Assembly (NCBI RefSeq): GCF_004345365.1
Contig: NZ_SLVF01000003.1
Coordinates: 62,001 to 126,000, forward strand
Source of the DNA: Kribbella sp. VKM Ac-2568
GTDB taxonomy: Bacteria; Actinomycetota; Actinomycetes; Propionibacteriales; Kribbellaceae
DNA: 64,000 nt
Direction of reading: 5' to 3'
Shown here one piece after another: positions 44,897 through 52,769 of this stretch (position 1 is the first letter of the stretch; the number at the start of each line of letters is the position of its first letter). A model generated the notes under the pieces. That model was not told the origin of the DNA, ran no database searches, and was given only the letters and a program-made list of their open reading frames with translations. Both the position numbers and the translations under genes were made by a program.

Positions 44897-45382
44897 ATGG
44901 GTTACTGGGGTTATCTCGTAGCAGCCAAGAGCGACGTACCGCTGGACTCGCTGCCAGAACTGTCCATCTTCGGCGACGACTACGCCCGGGTCGAACCGCT
45001 GCAGGACGGCTGGCAAGTAGCTTGGATCGCCGGCGCCGAGGACGACCCGCTGACTGGCGCCGTCCACCTCGCCAAGGCGACCGGCAGCCCGGTGCTCGCT
45101 GCCCTCATCCTCGACAGCGATTGCGGCCCCGTCGCCGCCGCCACGCCCGCGGGCGCGACCTGGCAAGCCACCCTCGCCAAGTCCATGGCCGTCAACAGCT
45201 ACGAAATGCCCGACGACGGCATCACCCCATCGGCGGCCGCAGCCTCCTTCGCCCTCTGGACCCAAGCAGCCGGCCTCCCCGCTGACCAACCCCTGAGCAC
45301 CCAAGCCCTCGATCCCGACGCCAAAGCCCCCGAACGCCTGTTCACCCTCCTACTCCAAGCAACATCCATCACCAACCGCTAA
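44897..45382 (+). CDS. Hypothetical protein
   Basis: A 161-residue protein with no recognised domain: MGYWGYLVAAKSD at the start, an alanine-rich middle and a helical C-terminus. It is divergent from treX. No ribosome site is visible; TAGCCT just before the ATG could be a -10 of a leaderless transcript. Last gene before the toxin region. Confidence 0.65.
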   Translation: MGYWGYLVAAKSDVPLDSLPELSIFGDDYARVEPLQDGWQVAWIAGAEDDPLTGAVHLAKATGSPVLAALILDSDCGPVAAATPAGATWQATLAKSMAVNSYEMPDDGITPSAAAASFALWTQAAGLPADQPLSTQALDPDAKAPERLFTLLLQATSITNR

Positions 45383-45403
45383 CCCCAGCCACCGCTTCTG
45401 GTC

Positions 45404-46001
45404 TCAAACGGCCGTACCAAGGCCGTGTGACAGCAGTTCCAGATCGATCAGAAGTCCACCGACCATCTCCGGATCGGTGATGATCTCGGCTCCGTCAGGA
45501 CCGACCGCATCCAGGATCGAATCCAGCCTCTCCAGGTCATCCCGCTGCAAGCGACGAAGAAACCCGAGGTCGGACGCGTCGAGCAGACATCCCAGTCCTC
45601 TATCGAGGCCGAACCCGGGCAAGCCGTCGGCGTCGTCCTCCGGTGCCTGTTCCCCGGCTCTCAACCCGAGCTCCCAACTCCGGACGTCGGCATCGCCCAA
45701 CTCGGCCTTCACCGCCGTCGGCCGGCCTATCGGCGGCGGCACCCGCTGATTCGACGACTCGTCCCAGTGCACGACGGAAAGAGATCCGCCAAACCCCGGG
45801 CCGCGCGACCACCGTGAACGGCTATATCTCCTCCGCATCATCCTGAACCCAGTCAGCCGGGTCCCGAACAACAAGCCTCCCGCTGGGAACTACCAGATCC
45901 CGAACTCGGACCACATCCAGCCGCGAGATCCGACCACCCACCCACCGATGCCGAGCCCCTTCCGCGAACAACGCCCCAACATCAGGCCCGGACAACTCCA
46001 T
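45404..46001 (-). pseudogene. DUF4241-like gene, broken by a stop and a frameshift
   Basis: From ATG 46001 the frame reads MELSGPDVGALFAEG and continues 59 codons to an in-frame TAG (45822-45824). It resumes with PFTVVARPGVWRIS and then shifts frame near 45785-45795 into SLSVVHWDESSNQR, ADVRSWELGLRAGEQ and GFGLDRGLGCLLDAS, the DUF4241 pattern. DUF4241 proteins often accompany toxin loci as putative immunity proteins. Two independent lesions show it is decaying. Confidence 0.65.
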
Positions 46002-46009
46002 CAGTCAGC

Positions 46010-46622
46010 ACTACTCCTCTCAGTCATGTCCTTGAGAACCGACAATGCGATCGACTCGCTGGTCGGCGTCATCGGCTATGGCAGTGGCCCGCGAGACTCC
46101 GCGAGGTCGCACAGGACGGAGATGAGCCGGCCGCGCCGGTGGGCCAGTACCGGCTGACCGCCGGGCTGGACCGAGGAGACGACGAACTCGCCCCCTCGGC
46201 TTCCGACGCGATGAAGCCCAGCAGGTTGGACATCGACCTCGAGATCACCACCTTCCGATCCTCGTCACGACCGAAGTTGATGACCTGACCAGGAACACCA
46301 CCCGGTCATGGAGCGAGATCCGGACCCAGGTAGTTCGCCCCATGCTCTCCTTCAAAATCGGCAACCACCCGGCCGCCGAGTACACATAAACTGCAATATC
46401 ACTAAACGTTACCTCGGCTCCATTGACCCCAACGTTTGCCAGAACCTGAACCGGCCCCTTCGACGAATCGAAAGGCCGTTTCAGGGGCTTTGAGCTCCCC
46501 TGACCTTGATGATCGACTCGTCGGCGTCCCGCCGCAACGTGTATGTCTTGGCAGACTCGACGCATCACTACCGTGACTTGCACCCAGCGGCTTGAAGCAA
46601 CTCGGCACTCTGGCGGACGCAC
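46010..46622 (-). pseudogene. Remnants of unrecognised immunity-like gene(s)
   Basis: Coding-like segments in different frames: GPVQVLANVGVNGAEVTFSD through TTWVRISLHDRVVFLV (about 46245-46480), then FVVSSVQPGGQPVLAHRRG, and at the end SESIALSVLKDMTERSSAD. The last piece resembles the C-terminus of the 92-residue protein at 50181-50459 (SSEAAALSVLRDTP), and a 17-base word, TGAGAACCGACAATGCG, is shared by both places. No intact gene. Confidence 0.4.
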
Positions 46623-46695
46623 CGGAAGAGGGCGACGACTCCGAGGAGCCGCCGCCCTCCGCTGACGTTCCCGCGAGCGCTGCCGTCAGACGGCG

Positions 46696-47205
46696 TTACG
46701 CAGTACCCCGGTCATCCATGTCCACGGGCATGTTGGCCGCAGTCACTACGCCAGAGAACGAAAGCTCCACCACAACTCGGTCACTGGGAGAATAGATCCA
46801 GAATTCTGGAACGGATTCCGTGATGTCCGACAGGTGAGTGACGGTGAATTCGAGTCCCATCTCCACAGTCGGAACCGCCAAGCTCCCCCAGAAGAAGATC
46901 AGGCTGCCAGCATTCGGGGTAGCGTGCTGGATTGCGGTGCTCAGCTCGACCGAATCCGAGTCCATCGAGCTGAGCACCAACCCATCAGGCACCGGGCCCC
47001 ACTCGATCGTGCCGTCGGGGTTGCGCGGGTAACGGCTGAGGCTTTCACGCTCGTACCGGAGGTGCTGATCCAGGTTCAGCAACGCTACGCCTGGCCGCCC
47101 AACCCAAGTCAGCCGTCGATCACTCTGCTGATCCGCACGAACCACTCGAACCATAGACCGAGGCAGAAGGTCCGGCCTGGTTCCGTACACACCGACGAGT
47201 GTCAC
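46696..47205 (-). CDS. Hypothetical protein, possible immunity protein
   Basis: A 169-residue protein starting at GTG 47205. Beta-rich, with VELSTAIQHATPNAGSLIFF and VEMGLEFTVTHLSD; no known family. Size, strand and place among Rhs cassettes suggest an immunity protein without its toxin. The ribosome site is weak. Confidence 0.5.
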   Translation of the reverse strand: MTLVGVYGTRPDLLPRSMVRVVRADQQSDRRLTWVGRPGVALLNLDQHLRYERESLSRYPRNPDGTIEWGPVPDGLVLSSMDSDSVELSTAIQHATPNAGSLIFFWGSLAVPTVEMGLEFTVTHLSDITESVPEFWIYSPSDRVVVELSFSGVVTAANMPVDMDDRGTA

Positions 47206-47296
47206 GAATTACCGCCTAGCATTCTCGCGAAATCGTCTTTTAGTTGTAGCGCGGTCGCTGGACACGCTCGCCCCATGGCCGGCGAATCAGATTTGG

Positions 47297-47910
47297 TCAC
47301 ATTCCCTCGCGCGCAGTCCGCCAAGAATGAAAACGGCTCCAAGTCACCAATAGCTGATGATACACACGTTGCAGGTTCGTCGAGAAATCGAAGGCCAATC
47401 GATTCAGCATAGATTCAATAGTGGCGTGATCTTCATATTCAGTATCCGGTGACGGACGCCACGAGGTCCTGGATTGACAGCGCAATTCATACGACTCCCC
47501 CATTCGCCTGAAAATGACAGTCCGCTCGATCCCTTGCGAATAGAATCAACCTCACCCACGCCATTCGATTCCAAACCAGCTATGAGATCCGGCACCTGCT
47601 CAATAAATGTCGCCATGTCGTAGGACACGTCGAAACCCCAATCCGCACTACCAAATCCTGCGATGTGAAACCTGCAACCTGCATCAGACAGGATGCGACA
47701 GGCTTGCATCACCAGGTAGTCGTAATCGTGGTCATCCTCCAGTGGCTCGGATGCCAGCGGCGGAGCGATCGAACCCGAAGGGGCAAGAAAGGTGAAACTG
47801 GAACGACATATCCTATCCATCCGTCCGAGGGCGAGTAGCCGTAGTGGAGCGGATGTTGCCGAAGATCCAGCCCCCAGGGATGGATCTTCTGGCGACCAAC
47901 TTCCCCCCAC
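47297..47910 (-). pseudogene. Frameshifted immunity-like gene
   Basis: The first frame encodes DHDYDYLVMQACRILSDAGC and FGSADWGFDVSYDMATFIEQ up to SGLSFSGEWG; just after it (near 47495-47510) a second frame continues as ELRCQSRTSWRPSPDTEYED and ATIESMLNRLAFDFSTNLQ. Read together they give one protein of about 150 residues, as expected for an immunity gene, broken by one frameshift. Its 5' end runs into the 58-base repeat at 47832-47889. Confidence 0.5.
47832..47889. repeat. 58-base repeat, copy 1 (copy 2 at 48343-48400)
   Basis: The two copies differ at 4 of 58 positions. Each lies just upstream, in the minus direction, of a short immunity-like gene, so the repeat may be the junction at which cassettes were exchanged. 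Confidence 0.8.
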
Positions 47911-47965
47911 AAACTGTTATCCATGAGTAGCCGCGTAGCACTGACCGACCCATCCTGACGGATTC
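47882..47965 (-). pseudogene. Fragment related to the 303-residue protein at 51596-52507
   Basis: SVLRGYSWITVCGGKLVARR matches AVLRGYSWVTVCPSALVKRL of the 303-residue gene. Only this stretch remains, cut by the 58-base repeat. Confidence 0.5.
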
Positions 47966-47981
47966 CGCCTCAGATCGACTC

Positions 47982-48335
47982 CTACCTGCGCGGCATCCCT
48001 CGATGAACCAGATCCACCGCCTTGTCGACTCTTCCGGCGTCCGGCTCCTCACCGAAGCACCTACTCAGCCCCACTTTCACCAGCGCCTCTATTTCCTTTC
48101 GCGAGAGAACGCCAAGATCACCGTTCACGCGATCGGCGATTACGATGATCTCCCTTACGACATCCCCGTATTCATCGGAGTTCCCCGGGTAAACCACCTC
48201 CAAAGGATCGGCATGCTCGAGAGCATCCGTCAACAGCGAGTACGTCTCTGGAAATCGATGCTTCAGGATCTGTCGCACGAAATGGATCTCATCGGCGGAT
48301 TCAAGTGTCCAGAAAGGTTGTCGATAGTTCACCAT
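47982..48335 (-). CDS. Immunity-like protein, paralogue of 50573-50929
   Basis: A 117-residue acidic helical protein (NYRQPFWTLESADEIHFVRQ, DPLEVVYPGNSDEYGDVVRE). It is about 75-80 per cent identical by eye to the protein at 50573-50929, which follows an Rhs tip with an ATGA overlap; by that context both are probably immunity proteins for the same toxin. GAGGCGAG precedes both starts. This copy has lost its Rhs partner. Confidence 0.65.
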   Translation of the reverse strand: MVNYRQPFWTLESADEIHFVRQILKHRFPETYSLLTDALEHADPLEVVYPGNSDEYGDVVREIIVIADRVNGDLGVLSRKEIEALVKVGLSRCFGEEPDAGRVDKAVDLVHRGMPRR

Positions 48336-48342
48336 CTCGCCT

Positions 48343-48400
48343 CGAGTAGCCGTAGCGGAGCGGATGTTGCCGAAGGTCCAGCACCCAAGGATGGATCTTC
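48343..48400. repeat. 58-base repeat, copy 2
   Basis: Near-identical to 47832-47889 and lying eight bases upstream of the immunity-like gene that starts at 48335. Confidence 0.8.
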
Positions 48401-48504
48401 CGTGCCTGGTACCTGTCATGGCGATCCGCGGAGGATTTCCAGTTTATCCATGGGAAAGGAGACGCCACGCCACGCTTTAGAATAAGCGTCACCGCTCCCG
48501 CATT

Positions 48505-48879
48505 CTACCAATACATCCTCAGCCATGAGCAATGATTGGCGAACAAAGTGGCCGACATTGATCCGACCGTGCCACCGCAGGCTGCGCCGCTCCAGCGATG
48601 GCGCTCGGATTCCATATCGCCAAAATGAACGATCTGCAGATACACTTTCGTTTCCGCACCTGCGAAGAACAAGCAGGTGGCTCCCGGTTCGGCGGGCAGG
48701 AAAGCAATTGCCGAGCTTGATCCCATCTGCAGGTCAATGGCTGCCTGCAATACGGAACCGAGACCATCGCCGATGTAGGTCGTGTGTATCTCGACAGTTT
48801 CTTGTGGGAAGCTCCAAGCAAAGGTCGCCGAGCCAGGCGGGCCCATCTGCCAGCGCAGCGTAAATTCATCCATCGCCAT
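48505..48879 (-). CDS. Immunity-like protein, possibly cut short by a stop
   Basis: A 124-residue protein (FTLRWQMGPPGSATFAWSFP). After the TAG at 48505-48507 the same frame stays open with protein-like sequence (NAGAVTLILKRGVASPFPW), which looks like the natural C-terminus of such proteins. Either the gene ends here or a nonsense mutation removed the tail. Family not recognised. Confidence 0.5.
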   Translation of the reverse strand: MAMDEFTLRWQMGPPGSATFAWSFPQETVEIHTTYIGDGLGSVLQAAIDLQMGSSSAIAFLPAEPGATCLFFAGAETKVYLQIVHFGDMESERHRWSGAACGGTVGSMSATLFANHCSWLRMYW

Positions 48880-48918
48880 TACCTTGGATAGGCAGTACGG
48901 AGAGATCCGTCAGGATTG

Positions 48919-49047
48919 ATCACCACGCCAGATAGTCAGGGAAGATCTCTTCGAGGTAGCCCGGAAACGCCACGCAGGTCAGCGGTTCGTTCGGTACGGA
49001 CACCCCGTTCCACCCTTGACCGTCGTGGTGATCAGGACTCGAGCTCA
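48919..49047 (-). CDS. Short ORF, possible end of a toxin tip
   Basis: A 42-residue ORF from ATG 49047 (ending EEIFPDYLAW) lies between an Rhs core remnant and an immunity-like gene, the place where the C-terminus of a toxin tip would be. It may be only a remnant. Confidence 0.35.
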
Positions 49048-49117
49048 TGACACGGTCGGACAGCCGACGATGTCACACAGCAGCCCTGCAGGGTACAGCC
49101 CGGTCTTTCGGGTTCGC

Positions 49118-49230
49118 AGCGGTGTCCGTTGGCGAAGTACTCCATCGCAGGTTTGGAGACCAGAGTGCCGTTGGACTTCTTCCCGATCTGTGCGGCGACC
49201 AGGCCGTCGAGGAAGTCGAAGTCGACAGCG
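49118..49230 (-). pseudogene. Rhs core remnant
   Basis: FLDGLVAAQIGKKSNGTLVS and PAMEYFANG match YLDGLVSSQIEKKSNGTLVS and HAMEYSPNG of the large Rhs proteins at 58500 and 61550. Only about 110 bases remain. Confidence 0.75.
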
Positions 49231-49284
49231 AAGCCACGCGAAACTATCGGATGACGGCGTACTGCGCTGGCGCGAGCGCGCTGG

Positions 49285-50034
49285 TCAGGTCTTCCAGCCG
49301 GAAGCGGGGAATGGCCAATCGGGGTCGGCCCACCGAGCAGGGCCTGCGATTGCGAGCCGGCTGACGATGTTGAGCAGGCGATCGTGACCGGCCAAGCGCC
49401 TCGGCCCATGGGCGAGCAGCCAGGTGGTCAGGTCGCGGAGCTTTTCTTCCTTGCGGTCAATGGTTGGCCAGGGCAGGTCGTCTGACAGCAGGGTGAGGCC
49501 CCACTCATCGACCAACTCGGCGAGACGCTGGGTGGCCAAGGGGTGGTCGAGCGTCTCCCAGATCGCGAGCCAAGGGTTGACTCTGCCCGCCGCCTCAGTG
49601 CAGAGGGCAAACGCTTCGTGGGCCGGCGGAGCGACCGCTGAGGTGAGACAGTGCGCCCACCACGCCTCCAGAAAGGTGCGAACGGCTGCTGCTTGGTCGG
49701 CAGGCCATAGCTGCCAGTTGCCCCTGGCGATCGAGTCGCCCAGTTGCGGCAGGTCGTAATCGTCGACGCAACCGTCGGCCATCGCGGCGGCGAGCTGGGG
49801 CAGCACACGGCGCAGTACGGATGCTTGGTCGTCCCAGTCCGGGGCCCACATGGTACGGCTTAGCAGGTCAGGGTCCAGCTCGACGTCGGGAACCTTGAGG
49901 CTGGCTAGCTCCCCCTCGCTGCCCCAGTGGCATTCGCACTGGACCTCGTCGGCATCAGCGGTCATCCCACGGAAGGTGCTGGTCAGGCGGTCCAGCGCCT
50001 CGTCCAAAGCCGACGGATCCGATGGGTCGGTCAT
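49285..50034 (-). CDS. Hypothetical protein
   Basis: A 249-residue, tryptophan-rich acidic protein from ATG 50034 (MTDPSDPSALDEALDRLTS). Contains LWPADQAAAVRTFLEAWWAH and ends WADPDWPFPASGW. Complete and well coded, so probably functional. Not recognised; by place it could be an accessory or immunity gene of the Rhs region. Confidence 0.6.
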   Translation of the reverse strand: MTDPSDPSALDEALDRLTSTFRGMTADADEVQCECHWGSEGELASLKVPDVELDPDLLSRTMWAPDWDDQASVLRRVLPQLAAAMADGCVDDYDLPQLGDSIARGNWQLWPADQAAAVRTFLEAWWAHCLTSAVAPPAHEAFALCTEAAGRVNPWLAIWETLDHPLATQRLAELVDEWGLTLLSDDLPWPTIDRKEEKLRDLTTWLLAHGPRRLAGHDRLLNIVSRLAIAGPARWADPDWPFPASGWKT

Positions 50035-50180
50035 GGAGGTCAGCCTCTCAGACTGCCGATCTCTTCCAATCTTCACCTGCTCGGACCATCCACGCGCGCC
50101 ACCCGAGCCAAGCCAGAAGCCCCTCCGTACTCGACCAGCAAGTTGCTTCCCACCTCACTCGAACGACGGCGCCTGCGTGT

Positions 50181-50459
50181 TCATCCACTCCCGGTATCAG
50201 CCTCGGCCACACCAGGCGTATCTCTGAGAACCGACAATGCGGCCGCTTCGCTACTCGGCGGACGCCTCAGTAACACCCTCATCAGGTCACTTGCGGCTCG
50301 TTGGCCACCGCCTACCAGGCCGATTTCGTCTCGAAGGAAGCCATCACAAAGAACCGCTGCGGCGTCTGCCAGGACCACGGCAAAGAGCTTGCTCAAGTCG
50401 ACGCCGCGTTCGCCGGGCGCAAAGGTCAGCGACCACCGATCGGCGAACTCGTCGCTCAA
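50181..50459 (-). CDS. Hypothetical 92-residue protein
   Basis: TTG start at 50459 with AGAGG before it. Sequence FADRWSLTFAPGERGVDLSK to SSEAAALSVLRDTPG. Related by its C-terminus and DNA to the remnant at 46010-46070. Function unknown. Confidence 0.4.
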   Translation of the reverse strand: MSDEFADRWSLTFAPGERGVDLSKLFAVVLADAAAVLCDGFLRDEIGLVGGGQRAASDLMRVLLRRPPSSEAAALSVLRDTPGVAEADTGSG

Positions 50460-50518
50460 GCTCGTGGCCTCTACTACTGAACTGTCTCGACAACAGCCAG
50501 TCTTCAGAGGCCACGAGC
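50460..50518. repeat. 13-base inverted repeat
   Basis: GCTCGTGGCCTCT (50460-50472) and AGAGGCCACGAGC (50506-50518) are perfect arms around 33 bases. Possibly a terminator or the end of a lost insertion sequence. Confidence 0.5.
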
Positions 50519-50572
50519 CCCCACCCCGCAGGCAGAGACCGCGTGTCGTGCCCGGTCAAGATCGAAGAGCCA

Positions 50573-50929
50573 TCAATCCTGCCTGCGCAGCGTCCTTTGA
50601 TGAACCAGATCCACCGCGATTTCGACTCGTCCGGCGTCTGGCTCCTCACCGAAACACCTACTCAGGCCCTCCTTCACCAAAGCATCTATTTCTTCTCGCG
50701 AGAGTAGGCCAAGATCACCGTTCGCGTGGTCAGCCATCACGATGATCTCCCTAACCACATCCCCGTACTCATCTGGGTTCCCCGGGTAAACCACCTCCAA
50801 GGGATCCGCTTGCTCGAGAGAATCGGTCAACAGTGAATACATCTCTGGAAATCGACGCTTTAGTATCTGCCGCGCGAAGTGAATCTCATCGGCGGACTCA
50901 AGTATCCAGAAAGGTTTTCGATAGTTCAT
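50573..50929 (-). CDS. Candidate immunity protein of the adjacent Rhs tip
   Basis: A 118-residue acidic helical protein (NYRKPFWILESADEIHFARQ). Its ATG overlaps the stop of the Rhs tip by ATGA, the arrangement expected for a toxin/immunity pair. Paralogue of 47982-48335. Confidence 0.7.
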   Translation of the reverse strand: MNYRKPFWILESADEIHFARQILKRRFPEMYSLLTDSLEQADPLEVVYPGNPDEYGDVVREIIVMADHANGDLGLLSREEIDALVKEGLSRCFGEEPDAGRVEIAVDLVHQRTLRRQD

Positions 50930-51572
50930 CTCGCCTCAAGTACCGTCTTCAGAACTGCGTTGCCATTGCCCTTGATCTGATAGACCGCGTAGGCCTCCCG
51001 TCCGAACGGAACAAGCACCCTGCCTGGATTGGTGTCGGGGATTGCTTCGGGTTTGTCGACGCCGGTGAAGCGGTCGTCGTCGTTCTTGCCGTACGCCGTG
51101 TAGCCGTAGGTGGAGCGGGTGTCGCCGGCCTCGGAGGTCAGCGTCTCGACATCGCTGTGCGGGTTGTAGCCGTAATACGAGTCCTCCGAGCCACCGTCCG
51201 GCTTGAACTTCACTCGCGACAGCCGCGAACCCCACGGCGAGTACTGGTAGGAGGCCGTGACCTGGCCGGCCACCTCCTCGGACAGCACCTCACCCGACAG
51301 GCCCAGGTAGTTGTACTCCGTGGTCTTGGAGCCTTCGACCTTCGAGCTGGTCCGGTCGAGGGCGTCGAAGCTGGTCTCCGTCGTCATCGTGGTGCCGCTG
51401 TCCTGCAGCTGGCGGTGCTTGACGATCCGGTCGTAGCCGTCGTAGGTGTTCCGCTCGATCACCTTGCCCGCCGACGACACCTGCGACAGGCGACCGAACG
51501 GGTCATAGGTGTACGACGCCGTCGAACCGCTACTGGATGCCGTCAGCAACCGGTTCCGGTCGTAGCTGTTCG
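50926..51572 (-). pseudogene. Orphan Rhs tip with short C-terminal toxin
   Basis: 5'-truncated Rhs piece starting at SYDRNRLLTA. It keeps the conserved core (TYDPFGRLSQVS, SYQYSPWGSRLSRVKF, YGYNPHSDVETL) but diverges after RFTGVDKPEA, far earlier than other tips, into a short end GREAYAVYQIKGNGNAVLKT. There is no start codon or export signal of its own; such pieces act only if recombined into a full Rhs gene. It is followed by the overlapping immunity gene. Confidence 0.8.
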
Positions 51573-51595
51573 AGAGTCCTCCCTCAGGCGCTCAC

Positions 51596-52507
51596 CTATC
51601 GGTAGATAGACGCGTCTTCGTATACCAGCCGTATCCTTCTACGCGTGGATGGCGCAGGGGGCTTATGCGGCACACCAACAGGTAGGACTGGCGCCAACGA
51701 CTTGAAGACTCGCATCACCGCCTCATCGTCGTACTCTTCGAATGTCTCGGTCGCTTTCAACAATGCGCCGCTCCGTAGCGAGCGCACCTCGACAAAAGCG
51801 CCCGAAGCCTCCAGTGCGCTCGATCCACCGAGCCGCTTGACAAGCGCAGACGGACACACGGTCACCCATGAGTAACCACGCAACACCGCCTCGCTCTGTG
51901 CCAGTGCGTCGCGACGCTGCCTGCGAAGCAAAGCCTCCAACGCGGTCAGACTCCCTGAGTTGTCGGACGCGATGTTTCCGAACGATGGTGCGGCGTTATG
52001 GCAAAACTCTGCAACCAGTTCCACCAACCCCTGCTGCCCTTCAATGGGTATCGCTGCGTCGTCGGCAACCCGATACGACGCTGTAATCTCGAACTCCACC
52101 CACTCCGGCGCCTCGTCAAACACTTCAATTTCCACCCGAGCAGACGTGCAATCCCCGCACGCGATCTCAAGCGATAGATCGTCCACGAGCCATGTCGCCC
52201 GCTCTCCACGCGATCGCAGCGACGCCAGCAGTTTTTCGAAATTCGACCCAGACAGGTCGATCGTCGAAGCAGCTCGCGCAAGTGGCGGAACGCGACCAAC
52301 CGTGGCTAGCATCCACTCCTTACCCTCCTCCACCCGGCGGAGGAGATCGCTGAATAGCCGTGAACGCGGCTCATCCAGCCACCAGCGGGCCAATTCCTCA
52401 AACTTGGCGTCGTCGCCGACGTTCACATCGACATGGGCCTTGATCTTCCGCATCTGCCAGTGTTCACGATCCGGAGGAATCTGCGGCCAATCATGTCCGC
52501 GCTGCAC
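51596..52507 (-). CDS. Hypothetical 303-residue protein, possible immunity protein
   Basis: GTG 52507 with AAAGGAAC before it. The C-terminal part AVLRGYSWVTVCPSALVKRL, SSALEASGAFVEVRSL and AVMRVFKSLAPVLP is a well-formed domain that recurs as a fragment at 47882-47965, so it belongs to the moving cassettes. I do not know the family name. It lies downstream of the nuclease-type Rhs tip, the expected place for its immunity gene. Confidence 0.6.
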   Translation of the reverse strand: MQRGHDWPQIPPDREHWQMRKIKAHVDVNVGDDAKFEELARWWLDEPRSRLFSDLLRRVEEGKEWMLATVGRVPPLARAASTIDLSGSNFEKLLASLRSRGERATWLVDDLSLEIACGDCTSARVEIEVFDEAPEWVEFEITASYRVADDAAIPIEGQQGLVELVAEFCHNAAPSFGNIASDNSGSLTALEALLRRQRRDALAQSEAVLRGYSWVTVCPSALVKRLGGSSALEASGAFVEVRSLRSGALLKATETFEEYDDEAVMRVFKSLAPVLPVGVPHKPPAPSTRRRIRLVYEDASIYR

Positions 52508-52655
52508 AGTATGTTCCTTTCATAAGCACCAGCATCAAACTCACCGCCCTGTCAGCATCGCCGGCTGTCAGTGACTCGGCAGACACCACGGCACGTCGCC
52601 GACTCTCCACAAGGATCACTCAGCCTGCTCATCCGCGCCTCCAGGGTGATGCACT

Positions 52656-52769
52656 GCCTGACGAAGCTCGCAATCGGTTCGAGGAATCAGTTAACAGCAC
52701 AAACCGGAGTAGGTAGAACACAGGCCCCAGTGAGTAGGAGAGTTCCTACGAACGTGTCGATCTCCCTAG
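52656..52769. repeat. 114-base repeat, copy A (copy B at 55944-56056)
   Basis: Nearly identical sequences, with three differences seen (two substitutions and one base missing in copy B). Copy A is the 3' end of the nuclease-type Rhs tip on the minus strand; copy B is that end alone, next to the transposase remnant. Confidence 0.85.
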
